The notes under the pieces were generated by a model, which searched no databases, was not told where the DNA came from, and saw only the letters and a list, made by a program, of their open reading frames with translations. Position numbers and translations under genes: made by a program. From Candidatus Poribacteria bacterium (GTDB taxonomy: Bacteria; Poribacteria; WGA-4E; WGA-3G), in assembly GCA_022394775.1 (NCBI GenBank), contig JAGFCB010000095.1, positions 27,064 through 91,063 on the forward strand: a DNA stretch of 64,000 nt. Reading direction: 5' to 3'. This document shows, piece after piece, positions 8,938-18,091 of the stretch. Each line of letters starts with the position of its first letter. Within the stretch, counting starts at the first letter, position 1.

Positions 8938-11900
8938 ATGCAATTAACTCGTAATCAACAAGATGCCCTCAACATCAAAAAACACGTCTGCGTAACCGCC
9001 GGTGCAGGATCCGGAAAAACCACCGTGTTGGTCCAACGTTACCTCAAGATTTTGCGTAAGGGTAAGACCACCCCGCGGCAAATTGTTGCCATAACTTTCA
9101 CAGAGAAAGCCGCCGCTGAAATGAAGGAACGAATTATTGAAGAGATGTCTGAGGAAGTAGAAAACGCCGACGTAGAACACAGTAATTCACTTCAACGTTT
9201 TCGCGATGAAATGAACTCAGCACATATCTCAACTATCCACGCCTTCTGTTCAAGTATCCTGAGAGAATTCCCGTTCCAAGCTGATGTACCGGCTAACTTC
9301 AGTATCGTATCCGGTATTGATCAGAAACTCTTACTCCAAGATACCCTTAAGGAAACTCTCAAAAACATCGCCACAACCGAGGAAGACAAACACCGTCCAG
9401 AACTCACACGTCTCCTACAACGCTACGGAGGACAAAAAAATTTGGTTGATTTCTTTTCCATTATGGTGGAAAAACGCGATGTCCTCGAACGTCTCATGAA
9501 CAAAATGTATAGCAATTCAAACGATACAGAAATACGTCAAGATTTGGAACAACAGGTTCGTAAGCAATTGCTATCAACGATTGGCCGATTGATGTCGAAA
9601 ATTGATGTCACCGAATTTATCAGATGCCTAAACACTGTTTTGGAGGTCGCAAGAGGTAGGAATGCAGAGGATGCTAAGAATTTAACACCACAATTGGAAG
9701 AACAACATGAGCAAAATCCTGAAGCACTTGAAGTGTTAAACTTGCTTAGACAAATTGCGACACTAATTACAACTGGAGAAAATGAAATTAGGACGCGAAG
9801 CTTTCTGCCGAAAAGCATTGACAGAACAGGAATTGCAGATCAGATTGACTTTCTGGAATCAACTGCAAAAAAGATTAAAGGTGTCCCGATCCTTGAAAAA
9901 GAAAAAGATGGTAACAAAAAAGCCGACATTGAAACCGATGACGATTTCCTAATTAGCACAACCCGCGCCCTACTCACACTCTACAAGCGAATCCTCACAG
10001 ACTATCAAAATGCCAAACTCTCCCAAGGCACGCTCGACTTCAGTGACCTACAGCTGAAAACTCGCGACCTGTTCTACAACAACGAAGAAATTCGACAAGA
10101 ACTCATCAAACGCTATAAATACTTCATGATAGACGAATATCAGGATACAAACGAATTACAGTATGAATTAGTCATGCTGCTGACAAACAAACTCAAATGT
10201 GCCAATCTTTTCATTGTCGGCGATCCGAAGCAGAGTATTTACGCATTTCGCGGCGCAGATGTCCGCGTATTTGAAAAAACAAAACAGAAAATCATCGCAG
10301 AATGTGGACTTGATATCTCCCTCACAGAAAACTTTCGCTCCTTACGCGATCCCATCGGATTCATTAATTACCTTTTCGATCACTTGATGGGCGATGGAAG
10401 TGAAAATGAATTTGAAGTGCCGTATGAATCTCTTATCAAAGCGCGCCGCACGGACGCAGACGGAGCCGTTGAGATTCTTCTCGGACAAAACGGCAAGGGA
10501 AACGTGGATGAATACGCGCTCATCACAAATCATATCAAAAATATGAAACACAACGGAGATACAGTATGGGTGCGCGATGAAAATAGAAGGGAAGTCGAGC
10601 GACCCATTGAATACGGTGACATCGCTATCCTCATTCGGAGCAGAACACATCTTCCTAATATTGAGCACGCGCTCCTCGAAGCCAGTATCCCTTATCTCAC
10701 AACAGGAGGTATCGGTTTCTATCAAAGGCAAGAAATTTACGATATCTGGAACTACCTCAACTTCCTTAACACACCCGAAGAAAACCAGACATCTCTCGGT
10801 GGAATCCTCCGCAGTCCTGCTTTCGCTATCTCTGATACGGAACTCTACGAAATCTCACTACAAGAAGGTGCAGACTTCTGGCACAAAGTGCGAAACTACC
10901 AAGCACCTTCTGAGCATCTCAGAAACGCTATAGATACCTTAAAAAAGCACATTGAAATCGCACAGCGTACGCCTGTAAACCAACTGATTGGAACCATCGT
11001 TAACCAAACAGGAATGATTGGAACACTGAAGACAGGGAAACAGGGAGATCAACGGTGGGCAAATTACCAAAAACTCCTGGACCTCGCAAGAAATTTTGAT
11101 GGCGATGAGAACAGACAAACGCTTCCGGATTTCATTGAATTTTTACATATCTTAATCACGGAAGAACCTCGCGAGGGACAAGCACCAGTTGAAGCGAGCA
11201 GTAAAGCAGTACAAATTATGACAATCCACGCCGCCAAAGGCAAGGAATTCCCAATCGTCATACTCCCATGTCTTAACCGGAAAGGACAAACAGATAGTGA
11301 ACCTTTCATTGATGAAACATTCGGTATCGGTTTTAGTCCACTTAAGCCAGATGACAAATATAGGAAAACTGAACCGTCAATCATTGCCCACATGAAAAAC
11401 CGATCCAGCGAAAAAGAGGTTGCCGAAAAGAAACGATTGTTTTATGTCGGTACAACACGCGCCGAAGACCGGTTGATTTTATCAGGAACACTCTCAGAGA
11501 AAGGTGAAGCACAGCAAATGCTTAAGTGGCTTGACACACACCTTGGTATTTGTGGACCAGAAGACGATTTACCCAGTCTACCTTTCAAACTTAACGTGTT
11601 TCGACAACTCGAAGACAAGACTCCCACAGATGAGATTTTGTTGGATGACATAACACCCTTCGATTTTTCAGAATGGCTACCATCAACACTCGAACCAACC
11701 AGTATTTCTGCAGCCTTTTCCGTCACAGAACTTGCAAACTATGCCCGCTGCCCATTGCGCTACCAATTGGAAAACGTGCTACGAATTCCGACGAACAAGC
11801 AAGAAGAAGGAGATTCTGATAAAGACGAATTGGACAATGCGATTCGCTATACTTTCACGAGAATAAGACGGCAATCAGACACGGACAATCTTGACACGAT

Positions 11901-12432
11901 TATTAACCAAACTGCTGAGAACTATTCCGAAGTAACGAGCAACTTAACAACGCTACTTCATACATCCGCTAATAATTTCATCAACTCCGAACTCGGAGAA
12001 ACCGCGCTCTCAGCATCCGAAACCCATACGAACCAGCAAGTCCACGCGGATATTGAAGGACATATTATTGACGGCAGATTTGATAGACTCCTTAAAGATG
12101 AAACTCAACACTGGCAAGTAATCAATTACAAAACCGACGATGCCCAGGATTCTGATGTGTATGACCCAGAAATGGAACTTTACAGTATGCTTTTGCATCG
12201 ACGCTACCCACAACAACCGACAGTAACAATGAACCTTTTTTTTCCCGAACAAGATCGATATATACAGAAGCGTTTCAACGTAGCAGAACTGCAAGAAGCG
12301 AAAGAAAAGTGGAAGAAAAAAATATCGGATCTGCAGCAGGGCAAATATAATAGAAATCTTGATCATTGCCGCTTGTGCCCTTACGCAGACTCAGATAGAA
12401 AATGTATCATAACCGAAGGAGAAGAAGAATGA
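8938..12432 (+). CDS. UvrD/AddA-type helicase with C-terminal Fe-S PD-(D/E)XK nuclease
   Basis: This 1164-residue protein begins with the superfamily 1 helicase motifs: A-G-A-G-S-G-K-T-T (about 21-29), A-I-T-F-T-E-K-A-A-A-E-M-K, D-E-Y-Q-D-T-N (about 398), G-D-P-K-Q-S-I-Y-A-F-R-G-A-D, T-I-H-A-A-K-G-K-E-F and F-Y-V-G-T-T-R-A. The last 250 residues carry a RecB-type nuclease (G-R-F-D-R and V-I-N-Y-K-T-D). It is framed by one Cys in Y-A-R-C-P and three in C-R-L-C-P and R-K-C, the arrangement of an iron-sulfur nuclease. It probably processes double-strand breaks for recombination, like AddA of AddAB. No AddB partner is adjacent. Its stop overlaps the next start (ATGA), implying translational coupling to a secreted protein of unrelated role. 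Confidence 0.88.
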   Translation: MQLTRNQQDALNIKKHVCVTAGAGSGKTTVLVQRYLKILRKGKTTPRQIVAITFTEKAAAEMKERIIEEMSEEVENADVEHSNSLQRFRDEMNSAHISTIHAFCSSILREFPFQADVPANFSIVSGIDQKLLLQDTLKETLKNIATTEEDKHRPELTRLLQRYGGQKNLVDFFSIMVEKRDVLERLMNKMYSNSNDTEIRQDLEQQVRKQLLSTIGRLMSKIDVTEFIRCLNTVLEVARGRNAEDAKNLTPQLEEQHEQNPEALEVLNLLRQIATLITTGENEIRTRSFLPKSIDRTGIADQIDFLESTAKKIKGVPILEKEKDGNKKADIETDDDFLISTTRALLTLYKRILTDYQNAKLSQGTLDFSDLQLKTRDLFYNNEEIRQELIKRYKYFMIDEYQDTNELQYELVMLLTNKLKCANLFIVGDPKQSIYAFRGADVRVFEKTKQKIIAECGLDISLTENFRSLRDPIGFINYLFDHLMGDGSENEFEVPYESLIKARRTDADGAVEILLGQNGKGNVDEYALITNHIKNMKHNGDTVWVRDENRREVERPIEYGDIAILIRSRTHLPNIEHALLEASIPYLTTGGIGFYQRQEIYDIWNYLNFLNTPEENQTSLGGILRSPAFAISDTELYEISLQEGADFWHKVRNYQAPSEHLRNAIDTLKKHIEIAQRTPVNQLIGTIVNQTGMIGTLKTGKQGDQRWANYQKLLDLARNFDGDENRQTLPDFIEFLHILITEEPREGQAPVEASSKAVQIMTIHAAKGKEFPIVILPCLNRKGQTDSEPFIDETFGIGFSPLKPDDKYRKTEPSIIAHMKNRSSEKEVAEKKRLFYVGTTRAEDRLILSGTLSEKGEAQQMLKWLDTHLGICGPEDDLPSLPFKLNVFRQLEDKTPTDEILLDDITPFDFSEWLPSTLEPTSISAAFSVTELANYARCPLRYQLENVLRIPTNKQEEGDSDKDELDNAIRYTFTRIRRQSDTDNLDTIINQTAENYSEVTSNLTTLLHTSANNFINSELGETALSASETHTNQQVHADIEGHIIDGRFDRLLKDETQHWQVINYKTDDAQDSDVYDPEMELYSMLLHRRYPQQPTVTMNLFFPEQDRYIQKRFNVAELQEAKEKWKKKISDLQQGKYNRNLDHCRLCPYADSDRKCIITEGEEE

Positions 12433-13148
12433 AAAAATTAATACCTATCATCGCAGTTATCACACTTGTCTGCCTTTCAATCTGTACCTGGCAACCCAGT
12501 TTCGCAGGTACATGGCGTGACGATTTTGAAGACAAAGACACCCGCGAATGGAAAATCTTTAATATCGATCGAAAGGCCGAAAAATGGTGGGTCAGTGACG
12601 GTGAAGCTGTCGGTGAAATCTTCTTACCGGGCTTTATGAGCCTCTGGTTGACAGGTGAGCTCACATGGAAACACTACTCCCTCTCCTGTCGCGCAAAATT
12701 AGTCGAGGATAAGGAAGAGCCCCCAACTATCGGGCTAACACTTCACGATAGAGGTGAAGAGGACAGCCGTTATCTCTTTTTTATCGATTATATCTTGGGT
12801 ACCGTCCGGATGGTAAGGGCAGTCCATGATGATTGGAGCATCATTACCTACCTATTTGATGCGGAAATTGATACGTGGTACGAACTGACCGCCACTATCT
12901 ACGAGGATGGCACACTCGAATTTAAAATTGACGACGAGGTATTTACCGCTGTTGACGAAGATATCTTAAAAGGTGGGCAAGCGGGTCTCGTTGTCGCAGA
13001 CGGACGCGCACACTTTGATGACGTCGAAATTACGGGCGAAAATATCCGCGACGGAGGCCCCGGAAAACCACGTCTCGTAGAGCCACAAACCAAACTCGCA
13101 ACTACATGGGGGCATCTGAAAAAAGGATCCACACTCAGACCCCAGTAG
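12429..13148 (+). CDS. Secreted LamG-like protein with T-T-W-G-x-L-K tail
   Basis: ATG 12429 has a GAAGGAG site and overlaps the helicase stop, so I prefer it to ATG 12402. A signal peptide ends near Q-P-S-F-A-G. The 239-residue product then has a jelly-roll (concanavalin-like) domain: W-R-D-D-F-E-D at the start, strands with W-W-V-S-D-G-E and G-L-T-L-H-D-R-G, and the closing G-G-Q-A-G-L-V-V-A-D-G-R-A-H-F-D-D-V. This resembles the domain-of-unknown-function family seen in glycan-binding and keto-sugar hydrolases; no catalytic residues are evident. The C-terminal tail KLATTWGHLKKG matches the tails of five other secreted proteins in the window. Confidence 0.75.
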   Translation: MKKLIPIIAVITLVCLSICTWQPSFAGTWRDDFEDKDTREWKIFNIDRKAEKWWVSDGEAVGEIFLPGFMSLWLTGELTWKHYSLSCRAKLVEDKEEPPTIGLTLHDRGEEDSRYLFFIDYILGTVRMVRAVHDDWSIITYLFDAEIDTWYELTATIYEDGTLEFKIDDEVFTAVDEDILKGGQAGLVVADGRAHFDDVEITGENIRDGGPGKPRLVEPQTKLATTWGHLKKGSTLRPQ

Positions 13149-13191
13149 TACTTTAGATTAGGTTGAACCTAACGAACCATATATTAGAAGA

Positions 13192-14358
13192 ATGGGAAAA
13201 AACACAATAGGCATTGGTATTATCGGTATGGGATGGATGGGCATGACGCACGCCCGCGCATATCGCCAAATCAACGACCGGTTTCACGACAGCCCGCTCC
13301 AACCGGAACTTATCATCTGTGCTGATGACGTTGCTGAACGCACTACCGAAGCAAAAATCCGCTTCGGGTTTAAACACACAACAACCGATTTTCGAGATGT
13401 GATAGCAAACGAAGAGGTCCAAGTCGTCAATATCGCCGCTCCGAATAGCATGCACCTTGAGATCATCGAAGCAGCCGCAGCCGCGGGGAAACACATCTTC
13501 TGCGAAAAGCCAGTCGGACGGAATCCTGCAGAAACAAAAGCCATCTACGCTGTCGCACAACAGACGGGTGTCCTGACGTGTGTCGGTTATAACTACAGAT
13601 GGGCACCCATCGTCCAATACGCACATCAACTCATTTCAGATGGAAAACTCGGCAGACTCACCCACTACCGTGGCAGATTTTTCGCTGGCTACGCGAGCCA
13701 CGCGCAAGCCGTGCTCTCGTGGCGGTTTCAGAAAGAAATCGCTGGATTGGGGACACTCGGCGACCTGCTCTCTCACGTCATCGACATGGCACACTTTATC
13801 GTCGGTGGCATTGATAACATCGTTTCGCAACAAGAGACGTTCATCCCGCAGCGTCCAGCAGCTACAGCAGGTACCGGCACGCACTTCACACTCGGTGGAG
13901 ATGGCGAAATGGAAGCCGTTACGAACGAAGACTATGTGGGTGCCCTCGTTCGGTTTGAAAACGGTGCCAGAGGCACACTCGAAGCATGCCGAATTATTAA
14001 CGGTCCTAAATGCGAGATGGCGTTTGAAGTGAACGGTACAGATGGGGCACTGCGCTGGAACTTTGAACAAATGAACGAACTTGAGGTTTACCTACCTGCT
14101 GAAGACGGTTTCCCTGACGGATACACGCGCATATTGAGCGGTCCAAGCCATCCATTCCACAGCGACTTCAACCCGGGTCCCGGTGTCGGATTAGGCTACG
14201 ACGACCTGAAGACAATCGAGGCGTACCAGTTTTTGCAAGCCATCCATACAGGCAAACAAGGCAACCCAAGTTTCCGAGAAGCCGCCGCAGTCGCTGATGT
14301 GCAAACTGCCATTCAAACCTCATGGGAGGAGGATCGGTGGATTTCTATCGAACAATAA
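13192..14358 (+). CDS. Gfo/Idh/MocA family oxidoreductase
   Basis: The product is a 388-residue NAD(P)-dependent sugar or cyclitol dehydrogenase. The N-terminal Rossmann motif is [12 protein letters not shown]. The family signature C-E-K-P-V-G-R-N-P appears at about residue 104, and a C-terminal alpha/beta domain contains the [12 protein letters not shown] segment expected to hold the catalytic His/Asp. The substrate is not readable from sequence. The start follows an AGAAGA site. The next gene starts within 36 bp and may be co-transcribed. Confidence 0.9.
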   Translation: MGKNTIGIGIIGMGWMGMTHARAYRQINDRFHDSPLQPELIICADDVAERTTEAKIRFGFKHTTTDFRDVIANEEVQVVNIAAPNSMHLEIIEAAAAAGKHIFCEKPVGRNPAETKAIYAVAQQTGVLTCVGYNYRWAPIVQYAHQLISDGKLGRLTHYRGRFFAGYASHAQAVLSWRFQKEIAGLGTLGDLLSHVIDMAHFIVGGIDNIVSQQETFIPQRPAATAGTGTHFTLGGDGEMEAVTNEDYVGALVRFENGARGTLEACRIINGPKCEMAFEVNGTDGALRWNFEQMNELEVYLPAEDGFPDGYTRILSGPSHPFHSDFNPGPGVGLGYDDLKTIEAYQFLQAIHTGKQGNPSFREAAAVADVQTAIQTSWEEDRWISIEQ

Positions 14359-14393
14359 AACAGGAACTATACTTCGCTAAAAAGTTTGTAGGT

Positions 14394-16088
14394 ATGCTAA
14401 AATCCGTAAAATTAGAAAGTTGGTTTAATACCATAGCAATTTTAGCACACTTAATAACTTTTCTGATCTTTTCCGCGCTAAATGCTGGTGCACAAAACTT
14501 ACCGCCCCTTGGTGTAGAATTCACTGACATCACGCATGCAGCGGGCATCGACTTCGTTCATAATACTGGTGCCTTCGGACAGAAATACCTTCCCGAAACA
14601 ATGGGGTCAGGCTGCGCCTTTATCGACTACAACAACGACGGATGGCAAGACATTCTCCTCGTTAACGGAAAAGATTGGGAAGGCAAACCAACCGGAAAAC
14701 GGCAAACGATGGCACTCTACCGCAACAACCAGGACAGCACTTTCACCGATGTCACCGAAACCGCAGGACTCGCCGTCCCGCTCTACGGTATAGGGACTGC
14801 CGTCGCCGATTACGACAATGACGGTGATTTAGACATCTACATCAGCTGCCTCGAAACCGATCGACTCTTCCAAAACAGTGGAGACGGTACCTTTATTGAC
14901 ATCACAAAAGCATCTGGCATCCACAACCCTGGCTTCGGTACAAGTTGTGCATGGTTCGATTACAACAATGACGGACACCTCGATCTCTACGTCGCGAACT
15001 ACGTCGAATGGAGCATCGAAAACGATCTGTTCTGTACCCTCGACGGTAAAAATAAATCCTATTGTACGCCTGAATCTTATCAAGGACAGGCGAGCAAACT
15101 CTTCAGAAACCGAGGGAACGGCACATTCGCAGATGTCTCCCGCAGTGCCCGGATTGAGGACAACAACAGTAAATCACTTGGTGTCTGCATTTTCGATTAC
15201 AACGCTGACGGTTTGCCTGACATCTTTGAGGCAAACGACACACAACCCAACAAACTCTATCAGAACAACGGCGACGGCACCTTCATTGAAAGCGGGATGC
15301 TTACCGGAATCGCCTATAACGAAAGCGGCGTGGCAACCGGCGCAATGGGCATTGATGCCGCTGACTACGATCGCAGCGGGAGGGAGAGCCTCATCATCGG
15401 TAACTTCTCTAACGAGATGCTCAATCTCTATCACAACGAAGGCGACTTCTTCATCGACGATGCACCTGCAGCGCATATCGGAAATGCGACGCTATTGACG
15501 CTCACTTTCTCATGCTTCTTTTTTGACTTCGACCTCGACGGAAACCTCGATATTTTCACCGCCAACGGACACGTCGAAAACGACATAAACGCCATCCAGA
15601 GTCAAGTCACTTATGCACAACCACCCCATCTATTTCATAACGATTCTCACGGCAAATTCACTGATGCGCTCAACAAAGTCGGGGCAGACTTAATGAAACC
15701 GATGGTCGGTAGAGGCGCAGCCTACGGTGATATCGACAACGACGGCGATTGGGATCTGCTCGTTACGACCTCTAACGGACCAGCGCACCTCTTCCGAAAC
15801 GACGGTGGCAACCGGAACACGTGGATTAAGATACAACTTGCTGGGCAAAAAAGCAACCGCGACGGCATCGGCGCACAGATCCGTATTACCTCCGCATCGG
15901 GAACACAGACACGGACGCTCAAGAGTGGTTCCAGTTACTGCTCACAGAGTGAACTCACTGCCACCTTCGGCATAAACAGTGATCCTATTATTGAGACAAT
16001 CGAAGTCCTATGGCCCAGCGGCACCACCAGCACCCGCAAGAACGTCAAACCCAACCAACACATCCGCATTGAGGAAGACGCACCGTAG
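14394..16088 (+). CDS. Secreted FG-GAP repeat protein with ASPIC/UnbV domain
   Basis: ATG 14394 opens on a signal sequence (residues about 1-38, ending near N-A-G-A-Q-N); longer starts would run through the previous gene. The 564-residue protein is a beta-propeller of FG-GAP/VCBS repeats with repeated Ca-binding motifs such as D-Y-N-N-D-G, D-Y-D-N-D-G-D-L-D and D-F-D-L-D-G-N-L-D. A C-terminal ASPIC/UnbV domain follows (about 455-560; N-R-N-T-W-I-K-I and L-W-P-S-G-T-T). Such CRTAC1-like proteins are extracellular and thought to bind other proteins or glycans. It lacks the T-T-W-G-x-L-K tail found on neighbouring secreted proteins. Confidence 0.85.
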   Translation: MLKSVKLESWFNTIAILAHLITFLIFSALNAGAQNLPPLGVEFTDITHAAGIDFVHNTGAFGQKYLPETMGSGCAFIDYNNDGWQDILLVNGKDWEGKPTGKRQTMALYRNNQDSTFTDVTETAGLAVPLYGIGTAVADYDNDGDLDIYISCLETDRLFQNSGDGTFIDITKASGIHNPGFGTSCAWFDYNNDGHLDLYVANYVEWSIENDLFCTLDGKNKSYCTPESYQGQASKLFRNRGNGTFADVSRSARIEDNNSKSLGVCIFDYNADGLPDIFEANDTQPNKLYQNNGDGTFIESGMLTGIAYNESGVATGAMGIDAADYDRSGRESLIIGNFSNEMLNLYHNEGDFFIDDAPAAHIGNATLLTLTFSCFFFDFDLDGNLDIFTANGHVENDINAIQSQVTYAQPPHLFHNDSHGKFTDALNKVGADLMKPMVGRGAAYGDIDNDGDWDLLVTTSNGPAHLFRNDGGNRNTWIKIQLAGQKSNRDGIGAQIRITSASGTQTRTLKSGSSYCSQSELTATFGINSDPIIETIEVLWPSGTTSTRKNVKPNQHIRIEEDAP

Positions 16089-16117
16089 ACGCGTTTCCAG
16101 CCTTGGTGGAAAGCATC

Positions 16118-17092
16118 ATGAAACTTTTATGTTATGTGCTTAGCACATTCCTTATCTTTGCTCCCTTCTCCGCTGTTCTTGCAAAAGCCCCAGAAACTGC
16201 CAAAATCGTATTTACATCAAGGCGTGATGGCAATTTTGAGATTTATATCATGAATCCAGATGGTTCTGATCAAATAAACTTAACCGAGCACCGTGCCAAT
16301 GATTTCGCACCTGTCTGGTCACCGACAGGTGAACAGATTCTTTTCACCTCGGATCGGGGCGGGATAGAGGATCTCTACTTTATGGATCCAGATGGAACGA
16401 ATGTGCGCCAGGTATTCAAAAAATTAATAGGGAGAGAATTCCCAACTTGGTCGCCTGATGGAAAAGCACTCACTTATCACCGATTTCACACGCTTTCTGT
16501 CTACACTGCCTCAAGTGACGGAAAAAATGAGAAAGAACTTGCTGAGGATGGCTTATGGCCCGCGTGGTCTCCTAACGGTTCTGAGATAGCCTTTATGGCA
16601 AGCAAGTTTGTTTGGGCTGACAACGGCAATCTCAGAGCCCCGAACGTCAGAGTCCAGATTATCAATCTACAAACGCATGTAGAAGAGAAACTTCTTCCGG
16701 TGGATACCTCGATGTTTGACCCTGCCTGGGCACCCGACAGCACTCAGATCGCCTTTTCTTGGACAGGTAAAGCGGTAGGAGGCTCGATGGGTATCCATGT
16801 TGTGAACCGAAATGGTAGGGGACTCAGGAAGATTATTGAGGCAGAAGATGGCATGGCAGCGTTTAACCCTACCTGGTCCCCGGACGGGAATGAACTCATT
16901 TACAACAAGGGGGTTGGTGGCATCAGAGACCTCTTCAAAGTCGCTCTGGACGGTGGTGTCCCAGAACAACTCACACACCGGCGGGGAGATAACTTCAACG
17001 CGGATTGGTTCGACCCAGCGTTTGCTTTGCCGGTCTCACCTCAGCCGTCCCTCTTGACAGCGACGTGGGGGAAACTGAAAACACAGAAATAA
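16118..17092 (+). CDS. Secreted TolB-like beta-propeller with A-T-W-G-K-L-K tail
   Basis: ATG 16118 starts a signal peptide (ending near A-V-L-A-K). The 324-residue product has WD40-like/PD40 blades, each carrying a W-S-P-[DTN]-G motif (APVWSPTGEQILFTSDRGG, FPTWSPDG, WPAWSPNG, NPTWSPDG) and the D-G-S-D/D-G-T-N turns typical of TolB. It is not the Tol-Pal TolB, since no tol genes are nearby. The likely role is protein or glycan binding in the periplasm or outside the cell. The C-terminus LLTATWGKLKTQK carries the shared tail motif. Close relatives lie at 56994 and 58714. Confidence 0.8.
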   Translation: MKLLCYVLSTFLIFAPFSAVLAKAPETAKIVFTSRRDGNFEIYIMNPDGSDQINLTEHRANDFAPVWSPTGEQILFTSDRGGIEDLYFMDPDGTNVRQVFKKLIGREFPTWSPDGKALTYHRFHTLSVYTASSDGKNEKELAEDGLWPAWSPNGSEIAFMASKFVWADNGNLRAPNVRVQIINLQTHVEEKLLPVDTSMFDPAWAPDSTQIAFSWTGKAVGGSMGIHVVNRNGRGLRKIIEAEDGMAAFNPTWSPDGNELIYNKGVGGIRDLFKVALDGGVPEQLTHRRGDNFNADWFDPAFALPVSPQPSLLTATWGKLKTQK

Positions 17093-17093
17093 C

Positions 17094-17123
17094 TTGCGAA
17101 ACTCTTGAATTTTCAAATATAAT
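17094..17123 (+). promoter_or_regulatory. Sigma70-type promoter of sodC
   Basis: TTGCGA at 17094-17099 and TATAAT at 17118-17123 are spaced by 18 bp, 47 bp upstream of the sodC start. The gene has a clear AAAGGAG ribosome site. Confidence 0.55.
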
Positions 17124-17170
17124 AGTTAATAAGGCTAACTCACCAATATCTAATAAAGGAGAACCCAAGA

Positions 17171-17746
17171 ATGAAAAAGAACTTACCTATATTCGGCATA
17201 AAAGCCTCTCTTCTATTATTAATCAGTATTTCTCTCGCTCTGACAAGTTGCGAAAGAGTACAGAATCAGGTAGGTGTTCCCTCAACACCATCAGCCAAAC
17301 AAGCGATCGCCACAATCGGCCCAGCGAGCGACAGTAGTGTAGCTGGAATGGCAGTCTTTACACAAAACGGCGATCAAATCACGCTCACAATTGAGATTCA
17401 GAACGCATCTCCAGGTATTCATGCCGTTCATATCCACGAAAAAGGCGATTGCAGCTCACCTGACGGTAAATCCGCAGGCGGCCACTGGAATCCAACCGGT
17501 GTCGCACACGGAAAATGGGGTGAAGGTGAATTCCATCTCGGAGACATCGGCAATATCACCGTTGGCGAAGACGGCACCGGTAGCATCGACTTGACAACAG
17601 ACCTCTGGGAAATAGGCACCGGTTCTGACGTAGATGTTGTCGGCAGAGGCATCATCGTCCACGCTGGCGCAGACGATTTCACCTCGCAACCCTCAGGTGC
17701 TGCTGGCGCACGCATCGGCTGCGGCGCAATTGCATTAGCAGAATAG
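17171..17746 (+). CDS. sodC: Cu/Zn superoxide dismutase, lipoprotein
   Basis: It converts superoxide to peroxide and oxygen outside the cytoplasm. The 191-residue product begins with a lipoprotein signal (lipobox L-T-S-C at about residue 27). The dismutase domain shows the Cu ligands in H-A-V-H-I-H-E-K-G-D-C, the Zn-loop G-G-H-W-N-P and E-F-H-L-G-D, then I-I-V-H-A-G-A-D-D-F, and the closing G-A-R-I-G-C-G with the second Cys of the conserved disulfide. The gene has its own promoter, ribosome site (AAAGGAG) and a candidate terminator, so it is probably monocistronic. Confidence 0.95.
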   Translation: MKKNLPIFGIKASLLLLISISLALTSCERVQNQVGVPSTPSAKQAIATIGPASDSSVAGMAVFTQNGDQITLTIEIQNASPGIHAVHIHEKGDCSSPDGKSAGGHWNPTGVAHGKWGEGEFHLGDIGNITVGEDGTGSIDLTTDLWEIGTGSDVDVVGRGIIVHAGADDFTSQPSGAAGARIGCGAIALAE

Positions 17747-17768
17747 CCGTTACAATTCCACCCTCACT

Positions 17769-17817
17769 GGCGAGGTCACTTCGGGAAACACCCAAGCAAA
17801 ACACCTCGCCTTCTTTT
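17769..17817 (+). terminator. Candidate terminator after sodC
   Basis: The arms GGCGAGGT (17769-17776) and ACCTCGCC (17803-17810) are perfect, separated by a 26-nt loop and followed by TTCTTTT. The long loop is atypical, and GGCGAGGT also recurs in repeat remnants elsewhere, so it may be a repeat acting as a terminator. Confidence 0.45.
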
Positions 17818-17934
17818 ATGCCTCCTCCAGACGCCGTAGATGCGGTTAGAAAACCGTATCTACTGGACCTGGAGTGAAAATCAGATCAAAGTATGAGAAA
17901 CTGAACGGCTCTTCTGCTCCATCCAACAAAAAAC

Positions 17935-17963
17935 TTGACAGCAAAACCTAAACAGGTTAATAT
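17935..17963 (+). promoter_or_regulatory. Sigma70-type promoter upstream of the oxidoreductase at 18092
   Basis: A consensus TTGACA (17935-17940) and TAATAT (17958-17963) have an ideal 17-bp spacer. Transcription would start near 17970, so the 68-nt hairpin leader lies inside the 5' untranslated region. Confidence 0.7.
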
Positions 17964-18023
17964 TATCGGATTATTATCAGAGCCAGTACGAGATTTTAAA
18001 GAAACTCAATTATCACGAAAACA

Positions 18024-18091
18024 GTTGAAATTCATCGGAAACCGGCTTTTGACAACGGAAAAAGCCGAGCGGAAACCCAATCGTTAAAATT
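18024..18091 (+). repeat. 68-nt conserved hairpin leader, copy 3 (compensated stem)
   Basis: The layout and length match the copies at 7733 and 20389, but the stem is CGGCTTTT (18043-18050) / AAAAGCCG (18060-18067). The two arms have changed together, while the loop GACAACGGA and the GGAAACCCAAT 3' part are kept. It ends directly at ATG 18092. Confidence 0.75.

Larger units (their letters stand above)
17747..18091. other. 345-bp intergenic region with terminator, promoter and hairpin leader
   Basis: No gene is visible. It holds the sodC terminator candidate, a short inverted repeat near 17832-17862 (TAGATGCGGTT / AACCGTATCTA), a strong promoter (17935-17963) and the 68-nt hairpin leader (18024-18091). 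Confidence 0.6.

Noticed and set aside
16118..17092. Assignment of the TolB-like proteins as Tol-Pal TolB
   Set aside because: They lack the N-terminal TolB domain and there are no tolA, tolQ, tolR or pal genes nearby. Only the PD40 propeller is shared.
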